Shown here piece after piece: positions 1 through 10,030 of a DNA stretch of 64,000 bases. Position 1 is the first letter of the stretch. Each line of letters begins with the position of its first letter. Source of the stretch: G963668345 sp965226215 (lineage in GTDB: Bacteria > Acidobacteriota > Terriglobia > Bryobacterales > UBA6623); contig CBDDCH010000002.1 of assembly GCA_965226215.1 (NCBI GenBank), positions 4,650,001 through 4,714,000 of the forward strand, given 5' to 3'. Both the position numbers and the translations under genes were made by a program. The notes under the pieces were generated by a model. That model made no database searches, was not told the DNA's origin, and saw nothing but the letters and a program-made list of their open reading frames with translations.

Positions 1-51
1 GGTCTGGAATCGCCTGGCACTCGAGGTCGGCCGGTAGGTCTTGATCGACAT
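1..51 (-). CDS. rplB: 50S ribosomal protein L2, 5' end only
   Basis: Seventeen codons are visible before the window edge. They read MSIKTYRPTSSARRFQT, the usual L2 N-terminus (family pattern M-x-IKxYxPTSPxRR). A GGAG Shine-Dalgarno sequence lies about 8 bases before the ATG. The gene starts 11 bases after the rplW stop, as expected for the S10 operon. L2 is part of the large-subunit peptidyl-transferase region. Only the start is present, so nothing can be said of the rest. Confidence 0.93.
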   Translation of the reverse strand, partial: MSIKTYRPTSSARRFQT

Positions 52-62
52 GACTTGCTCCG

Positions 63-350
63 CTAGATCTGGGCGTACTCCACCATCTTTTCGCCCTCTT
101 TGAGCCTGACGTAGGCTCTTTTCCAGTTAGCGCGATAACCCATGGAACGGCCGCGGCGGCGCAGCTTGCCCCTGTAGTTCGCTGTCCGCACGTTCTCGAC
201 CTTCACGTTGAAAGCCTTCTGCACAGCGTTCTTGATGTCCGTCTTCGTTGCTTTCTGATGCACGCGGAAACAGAGCGTATGTTGCAGCGCTCGCAGCCCT
301 TCGCTCTTCTCCGAAATCAGCGGGCCCTGGATCACCTCGTAGGGACTCAC
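63..350 (-). CDS. rplW: 50S ribosomal protein L23
   Basis: L23 binds 23S rRNA near the peptide exit tunnel and docks trigger factor and SRP. The product carries the family signature SPYEVIQGPLISEKS at the N-terminus and the basic GKLRRRGRSMGYRANWKRAYV loop region further on. I chose the GTG at 348-350 because it gives the expected MSPYEV start and forms a GTGA overlap with the rplD stop, implying translational coupling. The upstream TTG at 366-368 would add six unlikely residues. The length of 95 aa is normal. Confidence 0.95.
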   Translation of the reverse strand: MSPYEVIQGPLISEKSEGLRALQHTLCFRVHQKATKTDIKNAVQKAFNVKVENVRTANYRGKLRRRGRSMGYRANWKRAYVRLKEGEKMVEYAQI

Positions 351-976
351 GCCAACACCTCGCAGCAATGCCTGACCGCCGGTTCGGAAATCAGCACCAC
401 CTCGGATCCCAGTAGGTGATAAGGGTGCAATTCGCGGCTGTTCATTAGCTGGACACCCGGTATGTTGCGGCTCGACCGCCGCAAGTTTTCATTGTCGCCG
501 TTGTCCACCAGCAATACCGAGCCCACAGCGCCCAAGCGATCCAGGATCTGGTTGAAATCCTTAGTTTTTCCACTTGCGAGGGAAAATTCTTTGACCACCC
601 TTAACACTCCGTCGCTCAGTCGAACCGTCAAAGCGGAGCGAAGCGCGCCCAGCAGCATCTTTTTCGGCAGGTGGTAGCTGTAGTCTCTCGGTCTTGGACC
701 GTGGACTGTGCCACCGCCCCGCCACAGCGGCGATCGAATCGACCCCACCCGCGCTCGGCCCGTGCCCTTTTGACGCCACGGCTTGCGGCCCGATCCCGAA
801 ACCTCGCCACGGGTCTGCACCTTATGCGTTCCCGCTCGACGGCCGGCTTGATAGTGGCGCACGGCATGGTAGAGTAGGTCTTTGTTAACAGCCACTCCAA
901 AGACTTGATCCGCCAGCTCTACGCTGCCTACGACGTTGTTTTCGAGATCAATGATGTCGACCGCGGGCATCGTCAT
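347..976 (-). CDS. rplD: 50S ribosomal protein L4
   Basis: L4 is a large-subunit protein lining the exit tunnel. The 209-aa product contains the conserved internal extended loop (SGSGRKPWRQKGTGRARVGS, about residues 60-80) followed by RSPLWRGGGTVHGP, both diagnostic of L4. The start ATG overlaps the rplC stop as ATGA, and a second ATG two codons later is also possible. It is translationally coupled on both sides. Length is normal for the family. Confidence 0.96.
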   Translation of the reverse strand: MTMPAVDIIDLENNVVGSVELADQVFGVAVNKDLLYHAVRHYQAGRRAGTHKVQTRGEVSGSGRKPWRQKGTGRARVGSIRSPLWRGGGTVHGPRPRDYSYHLPKKMLLGALRSALTVRLSDGVLRVVKEFSLASGKTKDFNQILDRLGAVGSVLLVDNGDNENLRRSSRNIPGVQLMNSRELHPYHLLGSEVVLISEPAVRHCCEVLA

Positions 977-1611
977 ATCCTCGTTCGGCGGACGACGACG
1001 TAGCCACCGCTGGGGCCCGGGACAGCCCCCTTAACCAAGATCACATTGTCATCGACGTTGACTTCCACGATCTCGAGATTGCGCGCGGTGACGCGGCTGT
1101 TTCCCATCCGGCCGGGCAGCCGGGTCCCCTTGAATACACGAGAGGGGTAGGCACTCTGCCCGATGGATCCCGGCACTTTATGCGACATCGAGCCGTGGGT
1201 GGCGGGACCCCCGCTGAAGCCGTGTCGCTTGACGACACCTTGAAAACCGCGTCCCTTGCTACTGCCGATCACATCCACCTTTTCGGCCACCTTGAATTCT
1301 TCCGCCAAGACTCGGTCCCCGGGCTTGAGGTCACTCTCAGTACTGCTGCTACCTACTCTCAATTCTCGGAGAAAGCGAGCCGGCTCGACGCCGGCTTTCT
1401 TGAAGTGTCCCGCCATCGGCCGCTTTACCCGATTGGGTTTCACGAACTCGACCAGGCCCAGCTGCACCGCGTCATATCCGTCCTTGGCGAGCGTTTTGCG
1501 CTGCACAACCACACAGGGACCCACCTTCAACGCCGTGACCGGTACTACCTGACCGTCAGGCCGGAAGACCTGCGTCATGCCCACTTTTCTTCCTAGGATG
1601 CCCGGCGCCAT
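973..1611 (-). CDS. rplC: 50S ribosomal protein L3
   Basis: L3 is an early-assembly large-subunit protein that reaches toward the peptidyl-transferase centre. The 212-aa product begins MAPGILGRKVGMTQVF, the classic L3 start. It contains the conserved central stretch GRGFQGVVKRHGFSGGPATHG and KVPGSIGQSAYPSRVFKG, with the Gln that is methylated by PrmB in E. coli lying in this region. It ends with ATGA coupling to rplD and sits 26 bases after rpsJ. Confidence 0.96.
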   Translation of the reverse strand: MAPGILGRKVGMTQVFRPDGQVVPVTALKVGPCVVVQRKTLAKDGYDAVQLGLVEFVKPNRVKRPMAGHFKKAGVEPARFLRELRVGSSSTESDLKPGDRVLAEEFKVAEKVDVIGSSKGRGFQGVVKRHGFSGGPATHGSMSHKVPGSIGQSAYPSRVFKGTRLPGRMGNSRVTARNLEIVEVNVDDNVILVKGAVPGPSGGYVVVRRTRI

Positions 1612-1637
1612 CTGCTTTCTGTGTGCTGTTTACGGGT

Positions 1638-1973
1638 TTAACTGGTTCCAGCTTTACTAGCGCCGAAGGCTTTGATCTCGACGTCAACGCCAGCCGGCAG
1701 ATCGAGTCGCATCAGAGCGTCGACGGTATCTTGGGTCGGTTCCAGGATATCGAGTAGACGCTTGTGCGTGCGAATCTCGAACTGCTCCCGCGAACGTTTG
1801 TCAGCATGCGGCGAGCGCAGCACCGTGTATTTGTTCTTGACCGTAGGCAGCGGAATGGGTCCGGCGACCGTGGCGCCCGTTCGCTTCGCCGTGGCGACAA
1901 TCTCGCCCGTTGATTGGTCGAGCACCCGGTAATCGTACGCCTTGAGCCGGATCCGGATTCTTTCCTTTGCCAT
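1638..1973 (-). CDS. rpsJ: 30S ribosomal protein S10
   Basis: S10 is a small-subunit protein that also partners NusB in antitermination. The 111-aa product has the S10 core: RIRLKAYDYRVLDQSTGEIV, then GPIPLPTVKNKYTVLRSPHADKRSREQFEIRTHKRL. A typical S10 is 102-105 aa; here an extra C-terminal tail (FGASKAGTS) is present. The ATG is six bases after the tuf stop, with a GGA-type ribosome binding site inside the end of tuf, so the two are cotranscribed. This is where the str and S10 operons join. Confidence 0.96.
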   Translation of the reverse strand: MAKERIRIRLKAYDYRVLDQSTGEIVATAKRTGATVAGPIPLPTVKNKYTVLRSPHADKRSREQFEIRTHKRLLDILEPTQDTVDALMRLDLPAGVDVEIKAFGASKAGTS

Positions 1974-1979
1974 GGCTGT

Positions 1980-3167
<1,188 letters not shown>

Positions 3168-3260
3168 TCCCTTTCGTCCTCTCTCGGGCTCATGCAATTG
3201 CGCCGGCGCCAGATGCGGTCAAACGGTGAAAGATCCTTCCGGCTGAGCCTCCGGAGTCCC

Positions 3261-5348
3261 TTAGTGGAAGACCCCTCCCTGTACTCTGTGAACAATAGCT
3301 TCGGAGACCTGGAGTGGTGCTTCCTCATGACCATGGAGGTGCATGGTGTGCGTGCCGCGCCCTTGCGTTCTCGAGCGCAGATCCGTAGCGTAGCCGAACA
3401 TTTCCGCCAGCGGCACAAGCGTGCGGATGATTTGCGATCCACCCCGAAGTTCGAATCCCTCGATTCGACCCCGCCGGGAGTTGATATCGGCGATCACGTC
3501 GCCCATGTACTCCTCCGGCACTACGACCTCAACCGACATGATCGGTTCCAGCAAGACGGGATCGGCCTTCTGTACGGCCTGCTTGAACGCCATCGAACCG
3601 GCGATTTTGAATGCCGGCTCCGAGCTGTCAACCTCGTGAAAACTGCCGTCCGACAAAGTTACCCGCACGCCGACGGTCTCATAACCCGCCAGAACGCCCG
3701 AACTCATCGCCTCCCGGACACCCTGCTCCACGGGCTTGATATATTCCTTGGGGATGGAGCCGCCCACGATCTTGTTGACAAACTCGAAATCATCGTCCGG
3801 CAGCGGCTCGACCATGATCTTGCAGTGGCCGTACTGCCCACGGCCGCCGGTTTGCTTCACGAAGCGCCCCTCGCCTTTCGCGGCACGTTGGATCGTTTCC
3901 CGATAAGAAACCTGCGGCTTGCCAACGTTCGCCGAAACCGCGAATTCTCGCAATAAACGATCGACCAGAATCTCCAGATGTAGCTCTCCCATTCCAGACA
4001 AGATGGTCTGTCCGGTTTCCTCATCCGTTACGACGCGGAACGTGGGATCTTCTTGCGCCAGCTTGCCCAATGCCATGCCGATCTTCTGCTCGTCTGCCTT
4101 CGTCTTGGGCTCGATGGCCAGGGAAATCACCGGCGTCGGGAAATCAATTCTTTCCAGGATGATCGGGGCCTTCTCATCGCAAACGGTATCGCCTGTTTGC
4201 ACGGTCTTCAACCCGACTGCCGCGATGATGTCCCCGGCACCGGTTTCCTCCACGTCTTCGCGCTTGTCGGCGTGCATGCGTAGCAGACGGCCGATACGCT
4301 CGTTGCGGCCCTTGGCGACGTTGTAGACGCTTTGCCCGGTCTTGAGACTACCCGAATAGATGCGCAAGAATGCCAGCTGCCCTACGTAGGGATCGGTCAT
4401 GATCTTGAAGACGAGGGCCGAAAACGGCTCGCGGCTATCCGCCTTGCGGGTAAGAGTCTGGACCCCTTGTAGATCCGTGCCTTGGACGGGTGGAACGTCG
4501 AGGGGAGAAGGCAGGTAGTCCACCACCGCGTCCAGAAGCCGCTGTACGCCCTGGTACCGAAAAGCCGAACCGCAGAGCACCGGCGAAATCTTCATAGCAA
4601 TCGTTGCTCGGCGGATGCCGGCCTTGAGATCCACTTCGGTGATCGTCTCACCCTCGACGAATCGGCGGAAGAGCTCGTCATCTTGTTCGGAGACTCGTTC
4701 AATCAGTTGGGCCCGCCGCTCGGCAACCAACTCGTTCATCTCTTCGGGAATCTCGCCTACGTCGTATTTCGCCCCGAGCGTCTCCGCGCGCCAAAAGATC
4801 GCCTTCATCTCGACCAGGTCGACGACGCCTCGTAGACTGTCTTCGTTTCCGACGGGAATCTGTATCGGGACAGCATTGGCTTTCAGGCGTTCTCGTATTG
4901 TCTCGACGGCACGGTCAAAATCGGCGCCGACCCGATCCATCTTGTTGATAAAGGATATACGGGGAACCTGGTACTTGTCGGCTTGTCGCCAGACTGTCTC
5001 CGATTGAGGTTGGACACCGGCCACGGCGTCGAACAAAGCAATCGCGCCATCCAAAACTCGCAGACTCCGTTCGACCTCGGCCGTGAAGTCTACGTGACCG
5101 GGCGTGTCGATGATGTTGATTTCCGAATCGCGCCAGAAGCAGGTCGTCGCCGCCGAGGTGATCGTAATCCCTCGCTCCTGCTCCAGCTCCATGTAATCCA
5201 TGATGGTGGTGCCTTCGTGCACCTCGCCCATGCGGTGCGTCCGCCCCGTGTAGTAAAGGATCCGCTCGGTCGTGGTCGTCTTGCCGGCGTCGATGTGCGC
5301 AGCGATGCCGATGTTGCGAACCCTGTCGAGTTGGATGCCGGCAGGCAT
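3261..5348 (-). CDS. fusA: Elongation factor G
   Basis: EF-G is the translocation GTPase. The 695-aa product has AHIDAGKTTTTERIL (P-loop, residues 17-31), RGITITSAATT (switch I/G2), DTPGHVDF (G3) and NKMDR (G4). The later domains are complete through the C-terminal LVPLAEMFGYATDLRSRTQGRG motif. ATG start with a GAGGA ribosome binding site. It lies between rpsG and tuf, the standard str-operon order, with a 93-base gap to tuf. Confidence 0.97.
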   Translation of the reverse strand: MPAGIQLDRVRNIGIAAHIDAGKTTTTERILYYTGRTHRMGEVHEGTTIMDYMELEQERGITITSAATTCFWRDSEINIIDTPGHVDFTAEVERSLRVLDGAIALFDAVAGVQPQSETVWRQADKYQVPRISFINKMDRVGADFDRAVETIRERLKANAVPIQIPVGNEDSLRGVVDLVEMKAIFWRAETLGAKYDVGEIPEEMNELVAERRAQLIERVSEQDDELFRRFVEGETITEVDLKAGIRRATIAMKISPVLCGSAFRYQGVQRLLDAVVDYLPSPLDVPPVQGTDLQGVQTLTRKADSREPFSALVFKIMTDPYVGQLAFLRIYSGSLKTGQSVYNVAKGRNERIGRLLRMHADKREDVEETGAGDIIAAVGLKTVQTGDTVCDEKAPIILERIDFPTPVISLAIEPKTKADEQKIGMALGKLAQEDPTFRVVTDEETGQTILSGMGELHLEILVDRLLREFAVSANVGKPQVSYRETIQRAAKGEGRFVKQTGGRGQYGHCKIMVEPLPDDDFEFVNKIVGGSIPKEYIKPVEQGVREAMSSGVLAGYETVGVRVTLSDGSFHEVDSSEPAFKIAGSMAFKQAVQKADPVLLEPIMSVEVVVPEEYMGDVIADINSRRGRIEGFELRGGSQIIRTLVPLAEMFGYATDLRSRTQGRGTHTMHLHGHEEAPLQVSEAIVHRVQGGVFH

Positions 5349-5388
5349 AACGTTTTCCTCAGCGAGTCGAGCCTCTTGGACAAGCCCA

Positions 5389-5859
5389 TCACCATCGGTA
5401 GTGAGCGAAAGCCTTGTTGGCCTCCGCCATGCGATGAACGTCCTCCCTTTTCTTGATGGCCGATCCCCGAGAGGCAGCCGCCTCCAGAATCTCGGCGCAA
5501 AGTCTTTCCGCCATCCTTTTCTCGCTGCGTGCTCGGGCGTAGGAGATCAGCCAGCGAATGGCCAAGCTGGCGCGCCGATTATGCTGGACTTCGATCGGCA
5601 CCTGATAGTTCGCTCCGCCGACGCGGCGCGACTTGACCTCCACGACGGGCTTGCAATTCTCGACGGCCTTCTTGAAGAGCTTGAGAGGGTCCTCGTTGCC
5701 TTGTTCGCGAATCATGTCCATGGACGTATAGAAAATCCGCTCAGAGACTGATTTCTTGCCCTCCCACATCAGGCAGTTGATGAACTTGGCCACCAGCGTA
5801 GAGTTATAGACCGCGTCCGGCGGCGGCTTGCGAGGTTCGATTTCTCGTCGTCGCGGCAT
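5389..5859 (-). CDS. rpsG: 30S ribosomal protein S7
   Basis: S7 nucleates 30S head assembly. The 156-aa product matches the family throughout: MPRRREIEPRKPPPDAVYNS, then VSERIFYTSMDMI, ENCKPVVEVKSRRVGGANYQ and the C-terminal KREDVHRMAEANKAFAHYRW. Length is normal. It follows rpsL by 21 bases and precedes fusA by 40 bases. Confidence 0.97.
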   Translation of the reverse strand: MPRRREIEPRKPPPDAVYNSTLVAKFINCLMWEGKKSVSERIFYTSMDMIREQGNEDPLKLFKKAVENCKPVVEVKSRRVGGANYQVPIEVQHNRRASLAIRWLISYARARSEKRMAERLCAEILEAAASRGSAIKKREDVHRMAEANKAFAHYRW

Positions 5860-5880
5860 GTTTATACCTGGCTCTCGCGG

Positions 5881-6255
5881 TTACTGCTTCGGGCGCTTAG
5901 CTCCGTACTTGCTGCGCGACTGCCGGCGATCGTTTACCCCGGCTGCGTCTAGAGTCCCTCGGATGACGTGGTAGCGAACACCGGGGAGATCCTTGACACG
6001 GCCCCCTCGAATCAGCACGATCGAGTGCTCCTGCAGGTTGTGACCGACGCCCGGAATGTAGGTCGTAACTTCAATCTTGTTCGTCAGCCTCACGCGAGCC
6101 ACTTTTCGCAGCGCCGAATTCGGTTTCTTCGGCGTGACCGTGTAGACGCGCGTGCACACCCCGCGCTTCTGGGGACACTTCTGTAGCGCCGGGCTGGCCG
6201 TAGGATAGCGGGGACGTTTCCTCCCGTGGCGCACTAATTGATTAAATGTCGGCAC
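5881..6255 (-). CDS. rpsL: 30S ribosomal protein S12
   Basis: S12 lies at the decoding centre. The 124-aa product is almost canonical: PTFNQLVRHGRKRP at the start, TPKKPNSALRKVARVRL (streptomycin-related lysine region) and GVGHNLQEHSIVLIRGGRVKDLPG. The start is GTG, supported by an AAGAAGG ribosome binding site seven bases upstream. It is the first gene of the visible operon. rpoB/rpoC are not adjacent; a 400-base gap lies upstream. Confidence 0.97.
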   Translation of the reverse strand: MPTFNQLVRHGRKRPRYPTASPALQKCPQKRGVCTRVYTVTPKKPNSALRKVARVRLTNKIEVTTYIPGVGHNLQEHSIVLIRGGRVKDLPGVRYHVIRGTLDAAGVNDRRQSRSKYGAKRPKQ

Positions 6256-6660
6256 CGTTCACCTTCTTGGACATCAAACACTTGCCTACCTCAGCGCCTG
6301 ACCAACCGAACGCTTGGGCACAGAAAGCGCAGGTTCAGTAAGCGATTCTCTTCCCGGTTGAGCTCTCTCGCCCTAGACGATCCGAAGAGCCCGGATCTGA
6401 TCGGCGACATCCCAAGCTAGAAGGTACTATTCGCTTGGGGAATCTAACCCTCAACAAGCGAAACCCACTACGGACGGCCCAGGCTCAGTAACTACCTTTC
6501 CCTAGGTCGGCTGTCACCGAACCCGATTTGTTGGAGTCGGAAAAATGGACAGCAATATTAGAACGCGCGCTAGCCCTGTACCAACTATATCCAATCAGCC
6601 AAAACCATGTCAACCGCAAACCAGCCCTATCTGTCCAAAAATAAAGACCTTTACGTCCGC
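6256..6660. other. Intergenic region upstream of the str operon
   Basis: About 400 bases without a convincing gene. The operon promoter should be here on the minus strand; a TTGTTG element with a weak -10 candidate 19 bases later lies around 6430-6465, but the match is too poor to call. Short frames across it have no coding character. Confidence 0.4.
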
Positions 6661-7338
6661 CTATTCCTCCGCGCGACCGTGGACGACGAAACCGATCAGC
6701 TCGCCGCCGGCTTCGAGGTCGAGCACCCAATGCTCGTACTCGTTTTCCCATAGCTGGGGCGCTTCTTCTCCCTCGGGAATCTCGACTCGAAGAATCGTGG
6801 GATGCGGGTTGCCAACCCGAAGGGTCATGGCCACCAGCTCCTCGAACCCGAGGTTTTTCGAGGGTTCCGGGTCCTCGGCGATCGGGGTGAGCAAGGCAAA
6901 GTCTCGACTCGCCGCCACCCCCATATGGTTCCCGTCTTCGGGATGGAGCCCGTAGCGCATGGTGTAAAGGCCCGGGGGGACGGTTTGCCGGCGAAAGTCG
7001 GACCCCTTTTCCGGAAATCGCGCTACACCGAGGAAGGCCCCCTCGGGGATCGTATCGAAACGCACTCCGAACTCCACGACTGGCTCGCCGCTAAAAGGCG
7101 TCGAACGGCCCCAGAATTCGGCCACCGGCTTGCCGTCAGGCCCGTTGACACGGACACCTTCGGACTGGATCGCTGAACGAATCGCCTCGCTGACCTGGCC
7201 CTCCGGCAGCGGATCGGCGGGTGCAATCCGAAACTCGCCGGCCACGCCAGGCAGCGACAGGCCGAGCAGAAACACGAGGGTTGCCGCACGAGGCAGTGAG
7301 GTTGTCGTCGGGAATTTCATGCACAAGGGGAATTTCAT
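6661..7338 (-). CDS. Secreted protein of unknown function
   Basis: A 225-aa product with an N-terminal signal sequence (hydrophobic segment AATLVFLLGLSLPGVAG). The mature part is largely beta-strand-like, with PPGLYTMRYGLHPEDGNHMGV and a C-terminal FVVHG strand; this arrangement resembles small secreted beta-sandwich proteins such as DUF2911, but I do not recognise the family firmly. Two tandem MKFP starts exist (7338 and 7320) and neither has a clear ribosome binding site; the frame also extends upstream to 7413. It stands alone, with no operon partner. Confidence 0.7.
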   Translation of the reverse strand: MKFPLCMKFPTTTSLPRAATLVFLLGLSLPGVAGEFRIAPADPLPEGQVSEAIRSAIQSEGVRVNGPDGKPVAEFWGRSTPFSGEPVVEFGVRFDTIPEGAFLGVARFPEKGSDFRRQTVPPGLYTMRYGLHPEDGNHMGVAASRDFALLTPIAEDPEPSKNLGFEELVAMTLRVGNPHPTILRVEIPEGEEAPQLWENEYEHWVLDLEAGGELIGFVVHGRAEE

Positions 7339-7662
7339 GCTTAAGCCGACGAAATACGCCGACTTGCCGTTTCGCTTTTTCTTCAATCTGTCCACGCCGC
7401 CCGGCCTGTTCATGGTCGATAAACGCGGATCGTCAAGCTCACGTCCTTCGTGACTGAGCGCCTGGAGGCTGGCCGGATACTTGCCGACTTCCTTAGCGCA
7501 AAAGACTTATGTTTCGCGGCAGACGGTTGTCGTTCACTACCGGTTTTCCACTCCTCGGCTGAGTCGGGCAGGGAATACAATAGCACGCGCGGGACTTGCC
7601 CGAGGTTATCTTGTCACATCGTCAGTGGTCACATGGAGAGACGGGTCGATCCGGTCTCTGCT

Positions 7663-8424
7663 TCACGGTCCAGCGGGGAAGACCGCAAAGTGCTGCTCAA
7701 TCTCCGGCCCGGAGTCTCCGTCCACGCAGCACGGGCACATCCCCACGCTCCCTCGGTTCACATCCCTTCGGTCGAAGACGTTCCAGTGTCGTCCACCAAA
7801 GCCAACGCATGGGCCTCGATCTGAATCTTCTTCGCTGTCGTCATCCTGGTGCAGGAGATTGTCGGGCGGCAGCTGTAGAATACGCTCGAGGGCGCGTAGC
7901 GCCTCGTTCATGCTCCCGTATGCATACCGATCGAACCTTGAATCGCCGACCCATTCAAAGCACTCCTTGATGTCAGAATGTGTGTCTTCGCAGGTCTTCT
8001 GCTCCTCTTCTTCGCTCTCTTCCTCGCCTTCCGAAGACCCGGAGTCGTTCGTGTCACCTTCAGATTCTGACGAAATAGACGTCCCTGTACCCGAATTTAC
8101 GGACGTCCCAGTAGTCTCGCTAGCCGGGGGCACATCACACAGGATCTGTTGTTCAAGAAGACCGAAGACGCGTGTGGCTCTTGACCAACCGCCATAATCG
8201 TTTCGCTCGTACTGGACCGACGGAGTTGAGTTTCCGTTTGCGTCCAATCCCACATGAGTTGAGAACGGATTGCCTATGCAAGCGCAAAGAGAGCCGCCAA
8301 TGTTGTGCGAATTTGAGACGGTGAAAGGAGAGTCGTCCTCAAAGACGAGCTCACCGGAGATGACGACGGGACCGTTCTTGGTGTAGACCAGGATTTCCGA
8401 TTTGGCTCCTCTGACGGCACGAGT
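7663..8424 (-). pseudogene. Truncated acidic Cys-containing protein, no start codon
   Basis: An open frame of 253 codons that reads as real protein but has no ATG near its 5' end. Its first codons follow a TAG at 8425-8427, and the first in-frame GTG is at 8251-8253. It contains NDYGGWSRATRVFGLLEQ, a long acidic serine-rich tract (about 8000-8090), and a Cys-rich C-terminus (GMCPCCVDGD). The IS1380-family element lies immediately upstream, so loss of the 5' part is plausibly linked to that insertion. A functional short gene starting at the GTG is the alternative. The function is not recognised. Confidence 0.45.
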
Positions 8425-8513
8425 CTACACCCTCACCCGGCGAAGCGCAACCATTTCTCCACCCGAAAGAGGCGGCGGCTGAGGCGGGACCGATCGAGCC
8501 CCCTTCTTGCCCC

Positions 8514-9989
8514 TCATGGGGGCTGATCCGCCGCTGCGAAGTCAATTTCGCAGACACCCTTCCGAGCTTCCGTCCTCAGTACTCAGGTTTCGCATTCGGC
8601 AAGTCGCGTGCTACCCGCCCGGCACAGGCAGCGCCCAGATCCTCCGCAGCATGTCGCCAAACAGGCGCCGGTTCAGATGTCCCTCCGCGAACAAGAGCCA
8701 GTAATACCGCGCGTGTTTAATTAGCCGTCCGCCCGTCTTCATCAGCCGGTGCTGCAAGCTCGTCAGCGACCAGCTCTTGATCCGTTGCGGCAGCCCCAGC
8801 CGCCGCCACAAGTTGCCCAGGTTATAGGCCAGCACGCTGAGCTGCAAGCGCACCTCGTTCGCCCGGAAGCGATGGCACGACAGCCGCGTCCAGTGCGTCG
8901 CTTGCTTACCTTCTTTGATCCACTGCTCCGCCGTGCCGCGCTTGTTGTAGAAACGCACCACCGACCGGCTTGGCAAGCTCATGTTCGTCACGATAAAACC
9001 GACGCGCGCGAATAGCTCGCCCTGGTGGTGCTCGACCTTGGCGACAAATCGTCTGGGCCCCTTCCAGCTCTCCGCCTGATAGCGAAAGCTCTTGTAGCGC
9101 ACTAGCGGCTTGCGGCCGGGCCTCCCCGGCGGACGAAACAGGATGTCTTCGATCTCCAGCTCCAGGCTCTTATTGGCCGGAATGCGGATCGCGTAGTCCG
9201 CGCCGCGCTCCTCCAGTGCTTCGTAGATCTCGGGCTTGGCGAAGGCGGCATCGGCGCGAAAGGTGACCTGTTTGCCTTCGGCCAGTTGGCGCTCGATCTC
9301 CGGCAACAATAGCTCATCCCAGTCCTCGGCGCTGTGCACGTTGCCGGGACGCAGCTTGGCAGCGAGGTAATCACCATGACCGTTGAACAAAAGCAACGGG
9401 TGGTAGCAGACCGACTCGAAGTGTCCGTTGTAGGCACTGCCTTCCTGTTGGCCATGGACCGGACTCTCGGTGGAGTCCATGTCCAGAACGACCCGCTCGG
9501 AGTCGTCGAACGCCTCCGCTTGCCCGACCAGCTCTCGGTTCAGCGCCATCAGCCCCAGCAGGTTCTCTTCGCTCGCCAGCATCTCCGTCTCGAAGCCGTG
9601 CAGCGTCGAGGTCAAGGCCGCACCGCGATCCCAGATCTTCTGCGAGCCGATCAAGCGAAACGTCGGGTCAGCCGACACTCGGACGGCGTCGTTGACGTCC
9701 TCGTAGCCTGCCAAGCGGCTGTAGACCGACTGCCGCAACAGATCAGCGAACGTGAACTGCTTGTTTGTGCCTTGCCGGGAGTCGGTGAGATGCTCGCCGA
9801 TCAGTTTCCCGAGTCCGAGTCGCTCGTCCAACTCCCGAACCAGGATCAAGCCACCGTCGGAAGTGACGTGCGATCCCTGGAAATCGACTTTCAACGAGCC
9901 GTTGAAACTTAGCTGGAATGGCTTGGTTTGTTTTTCACCCATTGGGTGTTGGCCTCCATGGCGTCCTCATCGGGCTCTAGCCCCTATGA
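8514..9989 (-). mobile_element. IS1380-family insertion sequence (boundaries tentative)
   Basis: A single transposase gene flanked by a candidate imperfect inverted repeat. TCATGGGGGCT at 8514-8524 matches the reverse complement of 9979-9989 at 10 of 11 positions. The resulting length of about 1.48 kb is plausible for the family. No target duplication is visible at these positions, so the ends are uncertain; another candidate pairing (near 8551 and 10028) needs a 3-base gap. The element is distinct in sequence from the second IS1380-type element at 48697-50421. Confidence 0.55.
8611..9942 (-). CDS. IS1380-family transposase
   Basis: A 443-aa DDE transposase. The signature DMDSTESPVHGQQEGSAYNG holds the first catalytic Asp, FRADAAFAKPEIYEALEERG the second, and EQWIKEGKQ the Glu. 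The N-terminal SHVTSDGGLILVRELDERLG and C-terminal arginine-rich ALPVPGG end are typical of this family. The frame is intact, so the element may still be active. It lies between a lipoprotein gene and a truncated gene. Confidence 0.93.
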   Translation of the reverse strand: MGEKQTKPFQLSFNGSLKVDFQGSHVTSDGGLILVRELDERLGLGKLIGEHLTDSRQGTNKQFTFADLLRQSVYSRLAGYEDVNDAVRVSADPTFRLIGSQKIWDRGAALTSTLHGFETEMLASEENLLGLMALNRELVGQAEAFDDSERVVLDMDSTESPVHGQQEGSAYNGHFESVCYHPLLLFNGHGDYLAAKLRPGNVHSAEDWDELLLPEIERQLAEGKQVTFRADAAFAKPEIYEALEERGADYAIRIPANKSLELEIEDILFRPPGRPGRKPLVRYKSFRYQAESWKGPRRFVAKVEHHQGELFARVGFIVTNMSLPSRSVVRFYNKRGTAEQWIKEGKQATHWTRLSCHRFRANEVRLQLSVLAYNLGNLWRRLGLPQRIKSWSLTSLQHRLMKTGGRLIKHARYYWLLFAEGHLNRRLFGDMLRRIWALPVPGG

Positions 9990-10030
9990 ATAAAGACGCT
10001 CAAGGCCGCCGGAAGGTCGAGAGGTCTGAA

